Under the pieces are notes generated by a model, which was given only the letters and a program-made list of their open reading frames with translations, was not told the DNA's origin and ran no database searches. DNA of 64,000 nt from Parabacteroides chongii. GTDB taxonomy: Bacteria; Bacteroidota; Bacteroidia; Bacteroidales; Tannerellaceae. The stretch spans positions 1,520,501 to 1,584,500 of the forward strand of contig NZ_CP120849.1 in NCBI RefSeq assembly GCF_029581355.1. Reading direction: 5' to 3'. The position numbers were made by a program, and so were the translations under genes. Shown here piece after piece: positions 36,965 through 45,108 of this stretch. Positions within the stretch are counted from its first letter, which is position 1, and each line of letters begins with the position of its first letter.

Positions 36965-38404
36965 ATGAAAGATTCAAGTTTTAGAGAAGGTGATGCCAAA
37001 ACTGCGATTTTTGGCTCGAATGCGATGTTGCATCCAGCTCCAGTAGACGTAATTCCTGATGGTCCTACCACTCCGGAGATTGCGTATCAGATGGTAAAAG
37101 ACGAAACTTTCGCCCAGACACAACCCCGTTTGAACCTGGCTACATTCGTCACTACCTGGATGGATGATTATGCAACGAAGTTGATGAACGAAGCAATCAA
37201 CATCAACTATATCGACGAAACTGAGTATCCGCGTATCGCTGTGATGAATGCAAAATGTATCAATATCATGGCTAACCTGTGGAACAGCCCCGAACAGGCA
37301 CAGTGGAAATCCGGTGCATTGGCGATCGGTTCTTCCGAAGCATGTATGTTGGGTGGTGTTGCTGCCTGGTTGCGTTGGCGTGAAAGAAGATTGGCTCAGG
37401 GTAAACCGGTCGACAAACCTAACTTCGTCATCTCTGCCGGTTTCCAGGTTGTATGGGAAAAGTTCGCTCAGTTGTGGCAGATCGAAATGCGTCAGGTACC
37501 GTTGACACAGGAACATATCACACTCGACCCGCAGGAAGCCCTGAATATGTGTGATGAAAATACAATCTGTATCGTTCCTATCCAGGGTGTTACATGGACA
37601 GGTCTGAACGACGATGTGGAAGCGTTGGATACCGCTCTCGATGCATACAATGCAAAGACCGGTTATGATATTCCTATCCATGTGGATGCAGCTTCCGGTG
37701 GTTTCATCCTGCCGTTCCTGAAACCGGAGGTTAAATGGGACTTCCGCCTGAAATGGGTACTTTCCATCAGTACTTCCGGACATAAGTTCGGATTGGTATA
37801 TCCGGGTTTAGGCTGGGTAGTATGGAAAGACAAGAAATACCTGCCGGGTTCCATGTCTTTCAGTGTAAATTATTTAGGTGCAAACATCACTCAGGTCGGT
37901 TTGAACTTCTCTCGTCCTGCAGCTCAGATCCTGGGACAATACTATCAGTTCATCCGTTTAGGATTCCAGGGTTACAAGGAAGTACAGCAGAACAGTATGG
38001 CTGTAGCCGATTACCTGCATGCTGAAATCGGCAAGATGGCTCCGTTCCAGAATTACAGCAAAGAAGTGGTGAACCCATTGTTTATCTGGTATCTGAAACC
38101 GGAATATGCTAAATCAGCCAAATGGACATTATACGATTTGCAGGATAAACTGAAACAGAGCGGATGGATGGTTCCGGCATATACATTGCCTGAAAACCTT
38201 GAAAACTGGGTTGTTATGCGTATCGTTGTCCGTCAGGGATTCAGCCGCGATATGGCAGATCAATTACTGGGCGACATCAGCAATGCTATTGCCGACCTGG
38301 AAAAACTGGAATATCCTACTCCAACCCGTATTGCACAGGACAGAAACCAAAAAGTAAAAGGTTCTGTATTCACTCACACAGGTATTCCCAAATCAACAAA
38401 GTAA
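36965..38404 (+). CDS. gadB: Glutamate decarboxylase
   Basis: A 479-residue PLP enzyme that converts glutamate to GABA, consuming a cytoplasmic proton and so conferring acid resistance. The PLP lysine is Lys274 in STSGHKFGL; the substrate-binding PIHVDAASGGF and IGSSEACMLGGVA are conserved. Length and both termini, including the pH-responsive tail that ends FTHTGIPKSTK, match bacterial GadB. It is followed after 11 bases by glutaminase (glsA), which supplies glutamate from glutamine. Confidence 0.97.
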   Translation: MKDSSFREGDAKTAIFGSNAMLHPAPVDVIPDGPTTPEIAYQMVKDETFAQTQPRLNLATFVTTWMDDYATKLMNEAININYIDETEYPRIAVMNAKCINIMANLWNSPEQAQWKSGALAIGSSEACMLGGVAAWLRWRERRLAQGKPVDKPNFVISAGFQVVWEKFAQLWQIEMRQVPLTQEHITLDPQEALNMCDENTICIVPIQGVTWTGLNDDVEALDTALDAYNAKTGYDIPIHVDAASGGFILPFLKPEVKWDFRLKWVLSISTSGHKFGLVYPGLGWVVWKDKKYLPGSMSFSVNYLGANITQVGLNFSRPAAQILGQYYQFIRLGFQGYKEVQQNSMAVADYLHAEIGKMAPFQNYSKEVVNPLFIWYLKPEYAKSAKWTLYDLQDKLKQSGWMVPAYTLPENLENWVVMRIVVRQGFSRDMADQLLGDISNAIADLEKLEYPTPTRIAQDRNQKVKGSVFTHTGIPKSTK

Positions 38405-38415
38405 ACTATTTGAGT

Positions 38416-39381
38416 ATGGATAAAAAGATTTCCGTTTCACAAATAAAGGAAGCGGCTCAGGAAGCCTACCAGATGTTTAAGAACAACACAGACGGAAAGA
38501 ATGCCGATTACATACCTTATCTGGCCAATATCGATAAGAACCTGTTCGGCATAAGTGTCTGTCTGATGGACGGGACGATCATCCAGCTAGGCGATTCCGA
38601 ATACCGCTTCGGTATAGAATCCGTATCGAAAGTACACACAGCCGTGTTGGCTCTGCGTCAGTACGGAGCACAGAAATTGCTTGAAATGATCGGTGCCGAT
38701 GCGACTGGACTGCCTTTCAACTCTATCATGGCTATCTTGCTGGAGAAGGATCATCCTTCTACTCCGCTGGTCAATGCCGGTGCGATCACAGCTTGTAGTA
38801 TGGTACAGCCGATAGGTGATTCTGCTAAAAAATGGGATGCCATTGTTTCTAACATTACCGATCTTTGCGGTAGCGCTCCCCAGTTGATCGACGAACTGTA
38901 TAAGTCGGAATCGGCCACCAACTTCAACAACCGCTCTATTGCCTGGTTATTGAAGAACTACAACCGTATCTACGACGATCCGGATATGTCGCTCGACCTG
39001 TATACCCGTCAGTGTTCATTGGGAATCACAGCAGCTCAATTATCTGTCTGCGGAGCTACTATTGCCAATGACGGTCTGAACCCGGTATCTAAAAAGCAGA
39101 TATTCGACAGTTCATTGTCACCGAAGATCACATCCCTGATCGCAACCGTAGGTTTCTACGAACATACCGGTGACTGGTTATATACCTCCGGTATCCCAGC
39201 AAAAACGGGTGTAGGTGGTGGTGTAATGGGTGTAATGCCCGGCCTGTTCGGTATCGCTGCTTTCGCTCCACCAATTGACAGCGCAGGAAACTCTGTGAAA
39301 GCTCAGTTGGCGATCAAATATATAATGAATAAACTGGGTCTGTCCATTTTTAATGGCGACCGGGTAACAATTACTGAATAG
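38416..39381 (+). CDS. glsA: Glutaminase A
   Basis: A 321-residue serine-type glutaminase with a beta-lactamase-like fold that hydrolyses glutamine to glutamate and ammonia. The catalytic Ser69-x-x-Lys72 lies in FGIESVSKVHTAVLAL; TPLVNAGAI, NFNNRSIAWLLKNY and SGIPAKTGVGGGVMGV are also conserved. I use the ATG at 38416 rather than an upstream TTG. With gadB it forms a glutamine-fuelled acid-resistance operon; ammonia release adds to buffering. Confidence 0.95.
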   Translation: MDKKISVSQIKEAAQEAYQMFKNNTDGKNADYIPYLANIDKNLFGISVCLMDGTIIQLGDSEYRFGIESVSKVHTAVLALRQYGAQKLLEMIGADATGLPFNSIMAILLEKDHPSTPLVNAGAITACSMVQPIGDSAKKWDAIVSNITDLCGSAPQLIDELYKSESATNFNNRSIAWLLKNYNRIYDDPDMSLDLYTRQCSLGITAAQLSVCGATIANDGLNPVSKKQIFDSSLSPKITSLIATVGFYEHTGDWLYTSGIPAKTGVGGGVMGVMPGLFGIAAFAPPIDSAGNSVKAQLAIKYIMNKLGLSIFNGDRVTITE

Positions 39382-39403
39382 AACAGTTTATTCTTTTAAT
39401 TGG

Positions 39404-39450
39404 CAAGCCTCTTTGTTCCTCGTTCAGAGGACGGGAGGCTTGTTTTGTTT
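39404..39450 (+). terminator. Terminator after gadB-glsA
   Basis: CAAGCCTC (39404-39411) pairs with GAGGCTTG (39435-39442), followed by a T-rich run to 39450. The loop holds additional short pairing. It separates the gad genes from the recombinase. Confidence 0.75.
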
Positions 39451-39470
39451 ATTTCTAAATTATATATAGT

Positions 39471-40400
39471 ATGACAACCTTTTTCTTCACTTATGCCGAC
39501 ACTTTGGTGAAGCGTAAACGTAAGGCCGGGCATTTTTCGACTGCCGACCTTTATCGCGCTTCCTCTAACTGGCTCCGGCAGTTTTGGGGTGACGATAGCC
39601 TGTCGTTTGACGGTATCACCCCCGGCTTGATCGATCGCTTCCGTGACTGGCTTCAGTCATTGGGACATCTGAAAACAAATTCGATAAACAGCTATCTGAG
39701 TAGCTTTCGTGCCATCTTTCATATGGCTGTGCGCGAAGGGTTGGCACCGTCGAACTGTCTTTCGCCTTTTGCACACCTCAACCTCCGGCAAGGAGAAACT
39801 GCCAAACGTGCCCTTCGTAGGGAAACGATCGAAGAGATTGTGCAGATGGATTTGTCGGATAGTCATGAGCTGGAGATGGCAAAAGACTTTGCCCTTTTCT
39901 CCTTTTTGGCTTGCGGATTGCCTTTTGTCGACCTGGCGCATCTGACAGCCGACAATATTATCGCCGGTGAATTAGTCTACAACCGCTGTAAGACTGGTAC
40001 CCTGGTACGTGTCTGCATCACCCCCGGCATGCAACGACTGCTCGATAAATACATGCAACCCGGTAGCTGTTATCTCTTCCCCGTTCTGTCCGAAGACAGT
40101 AACGGGGAACAGCAATATGAAGCCTATAAGAAAGCCCTTCATCATTACAACAGTTGTTTGAAAGAAATCGGTCAACGTCTGGTCATCCCTATCCATCTAA
40201 CTTCGTATGTTTTCCGTCACACCTGGGCGACAGAAGCATTGCGTAACGACACTCCGATAGCTGTTATCAGCCAGGCCCTCGGCCATACGTCGGAAAGGAC
40301 AACACGCCTCTATCTGAAAGCACTCGACCAGTCGAGGCTCAATGCTGCCAACAAGATTATTATAAAGGGACTGGATAGTTTGGTAGGAGTGAGGGCTTAA
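39471..40400 (+). CDS. Tyrosine recombinase, probable DNA invertase
   Basis: A 309-residue site-specific recombinase. Residues ~1-100 form a SAM-like core-binding domain (FRDWLQSLGHLKTNSINSYLSSFRAIFHMAVREG). In the catalytic domain, TSYVFRHTWATEAL holds the second Arg region and LGHTSERTTRLYLKALDQ holds the His and the Tyr nucleophile. The usual first Arg region reads LACGLPFVDLAHL, and the His of H-x-x-R is Tyr, both familiar variants in Bacteroidales invertases. It lies 2 bases before a segment bounded by 23-bp inverted repeats and ends towards it, so its likely job is to flip that segment. Confidence 0.85.
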   Translation: MTTFFFTYADTLVKRKRKAGHFSTADLYRASSNWLRQFWGDDSLSFDGITPGLIDRFRDWLQSLGHLKTNSINSYLSSFRAIFHMAVREGLAPSNCLSPFAHLNLRQGETAKRALRRETIEEIVQMDLSDSHELEMAKDFALFSFLACGLPFVDLAHLTADNIIAGELVYNRCKTGTLVRVCITPGMQRLLDKYMQPGSCYLFPVLSEDSNGEQQYEAYKKALHHYNSCLKEIGQRLVIPIHLTSYVFRHTWATEALRNDTPIAVISQALGHTSERTTRLYLKALDQSRLNAANKIIIKGLDSLVGVRA

Positions 40401-40402
40401 GA

Positions 40403-40425
40403 GACCTTATTTGTGAAATAAGGGT
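40403..40425 (+). repeat. Left 23-bp inverted repeat of invertible segment
   Basis: This 23-bp sequence contains the dyad CCTTATTTgtgAAATAAGG, two 8-base arms around 3 bases, the form expected of a tyrosine-recombinase core site. Its exact reverse complement is at 40748-40770. Confidence 0.8.
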
Positions 40426-40484
40426 GTTTGCCCCATTTGATGCAGGCCATGATAAAAAGGACCTGTACTAGTGTGGAAACGGGG

Positions 40485-40516
40485 CAAAGATATATTTTTA
40501 TTTAAACAAGAACAAA
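40485..40516 (-). promoter_or_regulatory. Promoter inside the invertible segment
   Basis: On the minus strand TTTG (40513-40516) is followed, after exactly 20 bases, by TATCTTTG (40485-40492). Both elements and spacing match the Bacteroidetes consensus. It is the best promoter match in the window and directs transcription leftwards, away from the DUF4469/GLUG genes. Confidence 0.7.
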
Positions 40517-40612
40517 CTTATCTGCTTATAATTAGATGGGTAGGGGATGATTTGTGCTTTTATGAAAAATTTAGGAGGCTTAGGTTAATGTATGGGCATG
40601 GAGGTACTAAGG

Positions 40613-40715
40613 GTAACCTTTTCCCTCTTGAAAAGGAGTAGAGAGTGTATCATTAGCAGCCTGTTTTACTCACATTGATACACACACTATTCTTCTCAAA
40701 AGGAGAAAAGGCTAC
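40613..40715. repeat. Inner 40-bp imperfect inverted repeat
   Basis: 40613-40652 and 40676-40715 can pair along 40 bases with about 30 matches; many of the differences are transitions that keep G-U pairing in RNA. It lies inside the invertible segment, in the part that would not be transcribed by the promoter after inversion. Confidence 0.5.
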
Positions 40716-40747
40716 TCTCAGCCGCAAAAAATCCAATACAAAGAACT

Positions 40748-40770
40748 ACCCTTATTTCACAAATAAGGTC
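40748..40770 (-). repeat. Right 23-bp inverted repeat of invertible segment
   Basis: Exact reverse complement of 40403-40425, ending 48 bases before the DUF4469-like ATG. Confidence 0.8.
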
Positions 40771-40818
40771 AAAACAAGGAAACGCCTGGTTAACCGCAGG
40801 CAATAAACATTTATTATT

Positions 40819-41580
40819 ATGGCTGAAAAGATCATTCTAACCGCCGATCTCTACGACAACGCCGTCACAGAGAAAAAAGGAGACTACACTGCAAAAGCCG
40901 CCATCACAGGGACTTTACGTAACGAACAAATCGCTGACCGCATCGTGGCTAAACGAACCGAGTATCGTAAGGAAACCATTGTCAACATCCTTGACCTGGC
41001 TGATCAGGAAAAGGTAGAAGCTATTGCTGAAAACAAAAGTGTTATCGATGGCGTAGGACAGTATTTGTTGAGCATTTTGGGAGCTTTCGACGGAGAAAAG
41101 GCTCCGTTCGATCCCGCAAAACATAAACTTTCAGCCACTTTCATCCCCAGTAAAAAACTGCGTGACAGATTGTCTGACGTACAGGTACAGACACGACCGG
41201 CTATCACCGGTCCGGTTATTAACTCGATTACGGATTCTACGACCGGCGAATTAAACGGGCTATTGACTTCAGGTAGCGCTGCTGTGATTAATGGCTCGAA
41301 TATTAAGGTAGCAGGAGATGCTGAAAATGTAGGCGTATTCCTGGTTCCGATCAGCGGTGATCCGCTGAAATGCCCGTTGCTTATTCATAACAATCCTTCG
41401 CAACTGACCGTTATGCTTCCGACATTGACCGACGGAGAGTATACATTAAGTATTACCACCCAGTCCGGTGCAGGTAATAAACTGGTCAAAGATCCGCGAA
41501 CTTATACATTCCCTGTTTTACTGTATGTAGGTGAAAAACCAGGTGGAGACGATGAGGATGATCGTCCGGTAATCGAATAA
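40819..41580 (+). CDS. DUF4469-like protein: HU-like N-terminal and IPT/TIG-like C-terminal domains
   Basis: A 253-residue protein without signal peptide. The N-terminal ~120 residues (AAITGTLRNEQIADRIVAKRTEYRKETIVNILDL and following) resemble an HU/IHF-like fold, and residues ~130-240 (PVINSITDSTTGELNGLLTSG ... LMLPTLTDGEYTLSITTQSGAG pattern) resemble an Ig-like IPT/TIG domain, as in DUF4469 proteins. It ends EDDRPVIE; the same DRPVIE ends the small partner of the other GLUG gene. Expression probably depends on the invertible promoter upstream. Function is unknown. Confidence 0.75.
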   Translation: MAEKIILTADLYDNAVTEKKGDYTAKAAITGTLRNEQIADRIVAKRTEYRKETIVNILDLADQEKVEAIAENKSVIDGVGQYLLSILGAFDGEKAPFDPAKHKLSATFIPSKKLRDRLSDVQVQTRPAITGPVINSITDSTTGELNGLLTSGSAAVINGSNIKVAGDAENVGVFLVPISGDPLKCPLLIHNNPSQLTVMLPTLTDGEYTLSITTQSGAGNKLVKDPRTYTFPVLLYVGEKPGGDDEDDRPVIE

Positions 41581-41586
41581 CCCCTC

Positions 41587-41725
41587 CCTGGTTAGCCTCT
41601 CTGACCAACTGTTGGTTAATGAAGCTGAGAGCCGTTGGTTACACCATCAAACTAACGTTGGTTAAGCAAGCTGACCAATGACTCTTATTCGGACTAACCA
41701 ACGTTGGTTAGACGGTGCGCCTAAA
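41587..41725. repeat. 23-bp tandem array with GTTGGTTA motif
   Basis: GTTGGTTA starts at 41611, 41634, 41657 and 41703, that is 23, 23 and 46 bases apart; the unit at 41680 is degenerate. Units also end in CTGACCAA or CTAACCAA, so neighbouring units make dyads, including the perfect 18-bp palindrome CTAACCAACGTTGGTTAG at 41694-41711. It fills the gap between the DUF4469-like and GLUG genes. The spacing of about two helical turns suits cooperative protein binding. Confidence 0.7.
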
Positions 41726-41781
41726 AAATGTTAACGCTGAAAATATATCTAACTTTAATAATTAGTCTAACTTAAATTAAA

Positions 41782-43506
41782 ATGAGTATGAAGAAAATTT
41801 TTACTTTGGCAGTAGCCTTTATAGCTGTTGCGTGTGGTGTGCAAGCACAAGTGGATGCGAGTGTATCAGCATCGATGAAGATTGATAAACCGATCGAGTC
41901 GTTCGATTATGTCGCACCGATTCAAACCAAAGCGGATGCTGCCACGTTTGTCGGTGGTACGGGTACAGAAGCTGATCCATATCAGATTGCGACAAAGGAA
42001 GATTTGCAGAAATTAGCTGAGTTGACTTCAAAAGCAGAGAATGAGTCTTTAGAAAACTTGAAAGGGGTATTCTTTAAGCAGACAGCTGATATTGTATTTG
42101 AAGAAGGTGATAAAATGCCTGTAATTGGAGCTGGAGCCTATTTTTGCGGGACATATGATGGCGACGGATATATGATCAAGAACTTTACAATAACAGGAAA
42201 AAAACAAGATTCTAAAAGTCAAGTTCGAGCTCTTTTTATATATTGCAAAGGTGCAACTCTCAAAAATATACATATGGTCGGCACTAAAGTTGAGTATGAT
42301 TTGGAAGGTGCCGATTATAGTGTACTGATAGGTGGGCTAGCTTTTCAGGTTGTAGAAGGAAAAATGATCAATTGTACGACAGAAGGTACCTATACGGTGC
42401 GTGCTAAAGGGGAAGTAAGCAGTTCTGCCATTGGTGGGTTAGCTGTTAGTTTAACTAATAGTACGGTTGAGAATTGCCGCACGTATGGAACGTATCTGAA
42501 TGAAGTCGCAGTAAAAGGCGGAGAAAAATGTTTCGTTCAGATCGGAGGTATTGCAGCTGAGATGTATAATTCAAATATTATTGATTGTTTTACCGGTGGT
42601 ACCATGGAGGATAAAGCTACCGGGAATGTAGCTGAATTGATACTTCGTACAGCAGGAATGGCTGCTTTTGCTCAATCTTGTCAGATAGAGCATGTAGCAA
42701 GCGTAGGAGAATCTTTCACATCTATCGCAGACAATAAGCAGGAAGGTGGTAAAACAACTATATATACAGCAGGTCTTGTAGCCGTTGCGAATTATAAAAG
42801 CATGCTGTCAAACTCTTGGAGCGCTGTAACCACGTTAAAGAGTGAAGAGGCTACAGGTTCTATCGAGCCTGCTTATACAGCTTTCTTATTTGGAGACTCT
42901 AAATCAGAAAACACTTTCTATGCAAATAGTGCTGAAGTAATAAAAGAAGAGGAGTTCATCAACGAAATTAATGGAAAATTCCCTGCAAGTGCTAAACCTT
43001 GGTTATTCAGAGAAAACGATTATCCATCTCTCTTACCTTTGTATACTGTAACCCTACCTACTTTGACAGGTGCAACAACCACTCCGGGCGAAGGTGCTGC
43101 CCAGATAGAAGAAGGCGAACGTTTCCGTTTCTCTTTGGTATTGGAAGAAGAATATAATCAATCCAAACCGGTTGTAACTGTTGGTGATAAAACACTGGAA
43201 CCGGATGCCAACATGAATTACGTGACAGAACCGGTAACAGCTGATATGGTTGTTAAAATCGATGGCATTGTCAAGAATACGGAAACAGCCAATGAAGAGA
43301 TCAACGCTTCTGTTCAGAAAGTATATGTAGCAGACGGTATTCTGTATATCCAGCCGGAAGCAACTGCCCAGGTGAACGTATTCAATATGCAAGGCCAGCT
43401 GGTGAAATCAACCCTGGTTTCCAGCGAAGCCCAAATACAATTGCCGCAAGGTCTTTACATTGTCCGTTTGAATGACCAAAGCTATAAAGTTCGCATAAGC
43501 GAATAA
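41782..43506 (+). CDS. GLUG-type secreted surface protein with C-terminal sorting domain (cassette 2)
   Basis: A 574-residue secreted protein with signal peptide (KKIFTLAVAFIAVACGVQAQ). After FVGGTGTEADPYQIATKEDLQKLAEL, a typical GLUG-protein opening, repeated glycine-rich strands follow (YSVLIGGLAFQV, SSAIGGLAVSLT, FVQIGGIAAEMY), consistent with a beta-helix. From ~residue 420 (YTVTLPTLTGATTTPGEG ... FRFSLVLEEEY) it is homologous to the C-terminus of 24646-27324. It ends in a T9SS-like domain (LPQGLYIVRLNDQSYKVRI). Likely displayed on the surface and phase-variable through the upstream switch. Confidence 0.82.
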   Translation: MSMKKIFTLAVAFIAVACGVQAQVDASVSASMKIDKPIESFDYVAPIQTKADAATFVGGTGTEADPYQIATKEDLQKLAELTSKAENESLENLKGVFFKQTADIVFEEGDKMPVIGAGAYFCGTYDGDGYMIKNFTITGKKQDSKSQVRALFIYCKGATLKNIHMVGTKVEYDLEGADYSVLIGGLAFQVVEGKMINCTTEGTYTVRAKGEVSSSAIGGLAVSLTNSTVENCRTYGTYLNEVAVKGGEKCFVQIGGIAAEMYNSNIIDCFTGGTMEDKATGNVAELILRTAGMAAFAQSCQIEHVASVGESFTSIADNKQEGGKTTIYTAGLVAVANYKSMLSNSWSAVTTLKSEEATGSIEPAYTAFLFGDSKSENTFYANSAEVIKEEEFINEINGKFPASAKPWLFRENDYPSLLPLYTVTLPTLTGATTTPGEGAAQIEEGERFRFSLVLEEEYNQSKPVVTVGDKTLEPDANMNYVTEPVTADMVVKIDGIVKNTETANEEINASVQKVYVADGILYIQPEATAQVNVFNMQGQLVKSTLVSSEAQIQLPQGLYIVRLNDQSYKVRISE

Positions 43507-43526
43507 ACAGCTGTCATGGCATAAAT

Positions 43527-43573
43527 AAGGCTGTGCTATCCCTTTCATGGGGAATTAGGCACAGCCTTTTTTT
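43527..43573. terminator. Terminator after GLUG cassette 2
   Basis: AAGGCTGTG (43527-43535) pairs with CACAGCCTT (43560-43568), with a second small stem CCC/GGG inside, and ends in seven T residues. It lies between the convergent GLUG and hipA genes. Confidence 0.85.
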
Positions 43574-43574
43574 A

Positions 43575-44684
43575 TTAGAAATCATGCCATTTCTTTAACA
43601 TGATCTTTGCGCAGTTTGAGTATACCTGATCGAACAGTTCTTTGCATTTTTTACGGGGAAGGCGGATTCGGGTACCGGCTTCGATCATATCGTTGTAGTC
43701 GGGGAGACCTTTCCCGTTGATTAAGGTGGTATGTTCGCCGCCATAACCTTCGTCTGAGCGGGTGAGGTCGTAGGCTGGCGATAATTGCCAACCGTTATTG
43801 ATATATAAAAAGGCAAAGTTCTTGGCATGGTCGTCTTTATTGCCGGTCAATACGTTGAATACCATCCGGCGAAACATTTCTTCCACCTGCGGTTGCTGCT
43901 TGGTTAAATAGCCGGTTGCCTGCATTAAAGCGATATAATCGAGAGAAGGGTAACGAAAGTCTACGTCCAGTAATCCGGCTGCGGTGATAGTGTGAATACG
44001 TTGTCCGTTGTCGATGTCGAAACGTTTTACACCAAAGTATTTCCCTTCGAACAATCTTGTTTCCGGCATATTGATACCACAGGCTTTGGCTGTAAGTGAA
44101 TATTGATATTCTTTCTGTCCCATATCCGACGGATCATAGGTATGCCTGAATTTGATTAGCCAGGATTCACCATCTACATTGAGCAAGCATTTGGGACGAC
44201 ATCCACCTGAGTTTCCGCTGTTGTGATATAAAATGTCGATGTTATCCAACGACTTTTCATTTAAGACATCATCAGCCAGTTGCTGTAAGGAGTCGAGGCT
44301 GGGAAGCTCCTTGGATATACCGACTGCTGTTTCCGGCAAATAACATAAGGCTCCCATACCACTTGAGCCTACAATACTCAGGCGTTGTAGTGGATTTAAA
44401 GTAAAATCGTCAATGCCTTCTTTCAAAAGCATCTTATGGAGTAAATATCTACCGTAGCCATCCGGCAGGCTGTCGGCAAATACACCGAAGTTGCCGTAGA
44501 ACGGTGTTGAAGGCGCTTCAAATAATTGGTTTGTGAGAGGTAGTTTTAGGGGAGATATTGAGAAACCGTCAGTAAGCCATTCTTTGTCATATTGAAATAC
44601 ACAGTTACCTTTGGGAGAAATGGCTATCATACCTACAAGTCTGTCATGGTAATATACGCTTAGTTTGGATATTTCACGTATCAT
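43575..44684 (-). CDS. hipA: HipA-family serine/threonine kinase toxin
   Basis: A 369-residue HipA-like protein. The N-terminal couple-HipA domain covers residues ~1-110 (KLSVYYHDRLVGMIAIS; PFYGNFGVFADSLPDGYGRYLL). The kinase-like domain shows NSGGCRPKCLLNVDGESWLIKF (ATP site), LTGNKDDHAKNFAFLY (catalytic Asp) and LSPAYDLTRSD (metal-binding Asp). HipA toxins phosphorylate translation factors such as glutamyl-tRNA synthetase in E. coli; the target here is unknown. It overlaps hipB by four bases (ATGA) and so is translationally coupled. Confidence 0.9.
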   Translation of the reverse strand: MIREISKLSVYYHDRLVGMIAISPKGNCVFQYDKEWLTDGFSISPLKLPLTNQLFEAPSTPFYGNFGVFADSLPDGYGRYLLHKMLLKEGIDDFTLNPLQRLSIVGSSGMGALCYLPETAVGISKELPSLDSLQQLADDVLNEKSLDNIDILYHNSGNSGGCRPKCLLNVDGESWLIKFRHTYDPSDMGQKEYQYSLTAKACGINMPETRLFEGKYFGVKRFDIDNGQRIHTITAAGLLDVDFRYPSLDYIALMQATGYLTKQQPQVEEMFRRMVFNVLTGNKDDHAKNFAFLYINNGWQLSPAYDLTRSDEGYGGEHTTLINGKGLPDYNDMIEAGTRIRLPRKKCKELFDQVYSNCAKIMLKKWHDF

Positions 44685-44998
44685 ATTCTCCCTCTCTTTC
44701 TGGATTTATTGGTATTGATGTCATTCAGTTCCTCGATAGTTGTATACCGGGGTGTTTCCATTAATTTAAGCAACTCTTCGGAGTATCCGAGGGCGACAGC
44801 AATAGCAATGAAAGATTCTAGAGATATCTTACCTTCATCTTCGAATTTACGCAATGTGGCAGCGCTGACTCCGGATAACTCTGCCAGTTTATTTCTGGAA
44901 AGATTCTTTTCGAGCCTGCGCTGTTTAATGCGGGCGGCATATTCTGTTATTATATCTTCGCTACGGGTAATTCCCGGTATGAATTTAATATACATCAT
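44681..44998 (-). CDS. hipB: HipB-like XRE-family antitoxin
   Basis: A 105-residue helix-turn-helix repressor. The HTH is in residues ~20-75 (YAARIKQRRLEKNLSRNKLAELSGVSAATLRKFEDEGK), a Cro/CI-type domain. The basic tail ends NKSRKRGRI. It overlaps hipA, and an inverted repeat containing the likely promoter lies just upstream, consistent with autorepression as in other hipBA loci. Confidence 0.88.
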   Translation of the reverse strand: MMYIKFIPGITRSEDIITEYAARIKQRRLEKNLSRNKLAELSGVSAATLRKFEDEGKISLESFIAIAVALGYSEELLKLMETPRYTTIEELNDINTNKSRKRGRI

Positions 44999-45006
44999 TG
45001 TATCAA

Positions 45007-45072
45007 ATAAGTTGCTATATATGATATTAATGCTATAATGATATCAATAATATGCAAATATAGGCAACTTAT
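45007..45072 (-). promoter_or_regulatory. hipBA promoter/operator region
   Basis: ATAAGTTGC (45007-45015, extending to CTATAT at 45020) is mirrored by GCAACTTAT at 45064-45072, with TGATAT repeats in between. On the minus strand TATATTTG (45055-45062) is a -7 box inside the right arm. HipB binding here would cover the promoter. Confidence 0.55.
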
Positions 45073-45108
45073 CTGAAACAATACCGGATTTGGTATCATT
45101 TTCCTTAT

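Larger units (their letters stand above)
40403..40770. other. Probable invertible promoter segment (OFF orientation)
   Basis: Two perfect 23-bp inverted repeats bound 322 bp that contain no gene but do contain a complete Bacteroidetes promoter on the minus strand. It is placed between a tyrosine recombinase gene and the DUF4469/GLUG genes. As drawn, the promoter points left, into the recombinase 3' end; inversion would turn it right, with its -7 box at about 40681-40688, 130 bases before the DUF4469-like ATG. This is the arrangement of phase-variable promoters in Bacteroides. Inversion itself is an inference. Confidence 0.7.
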
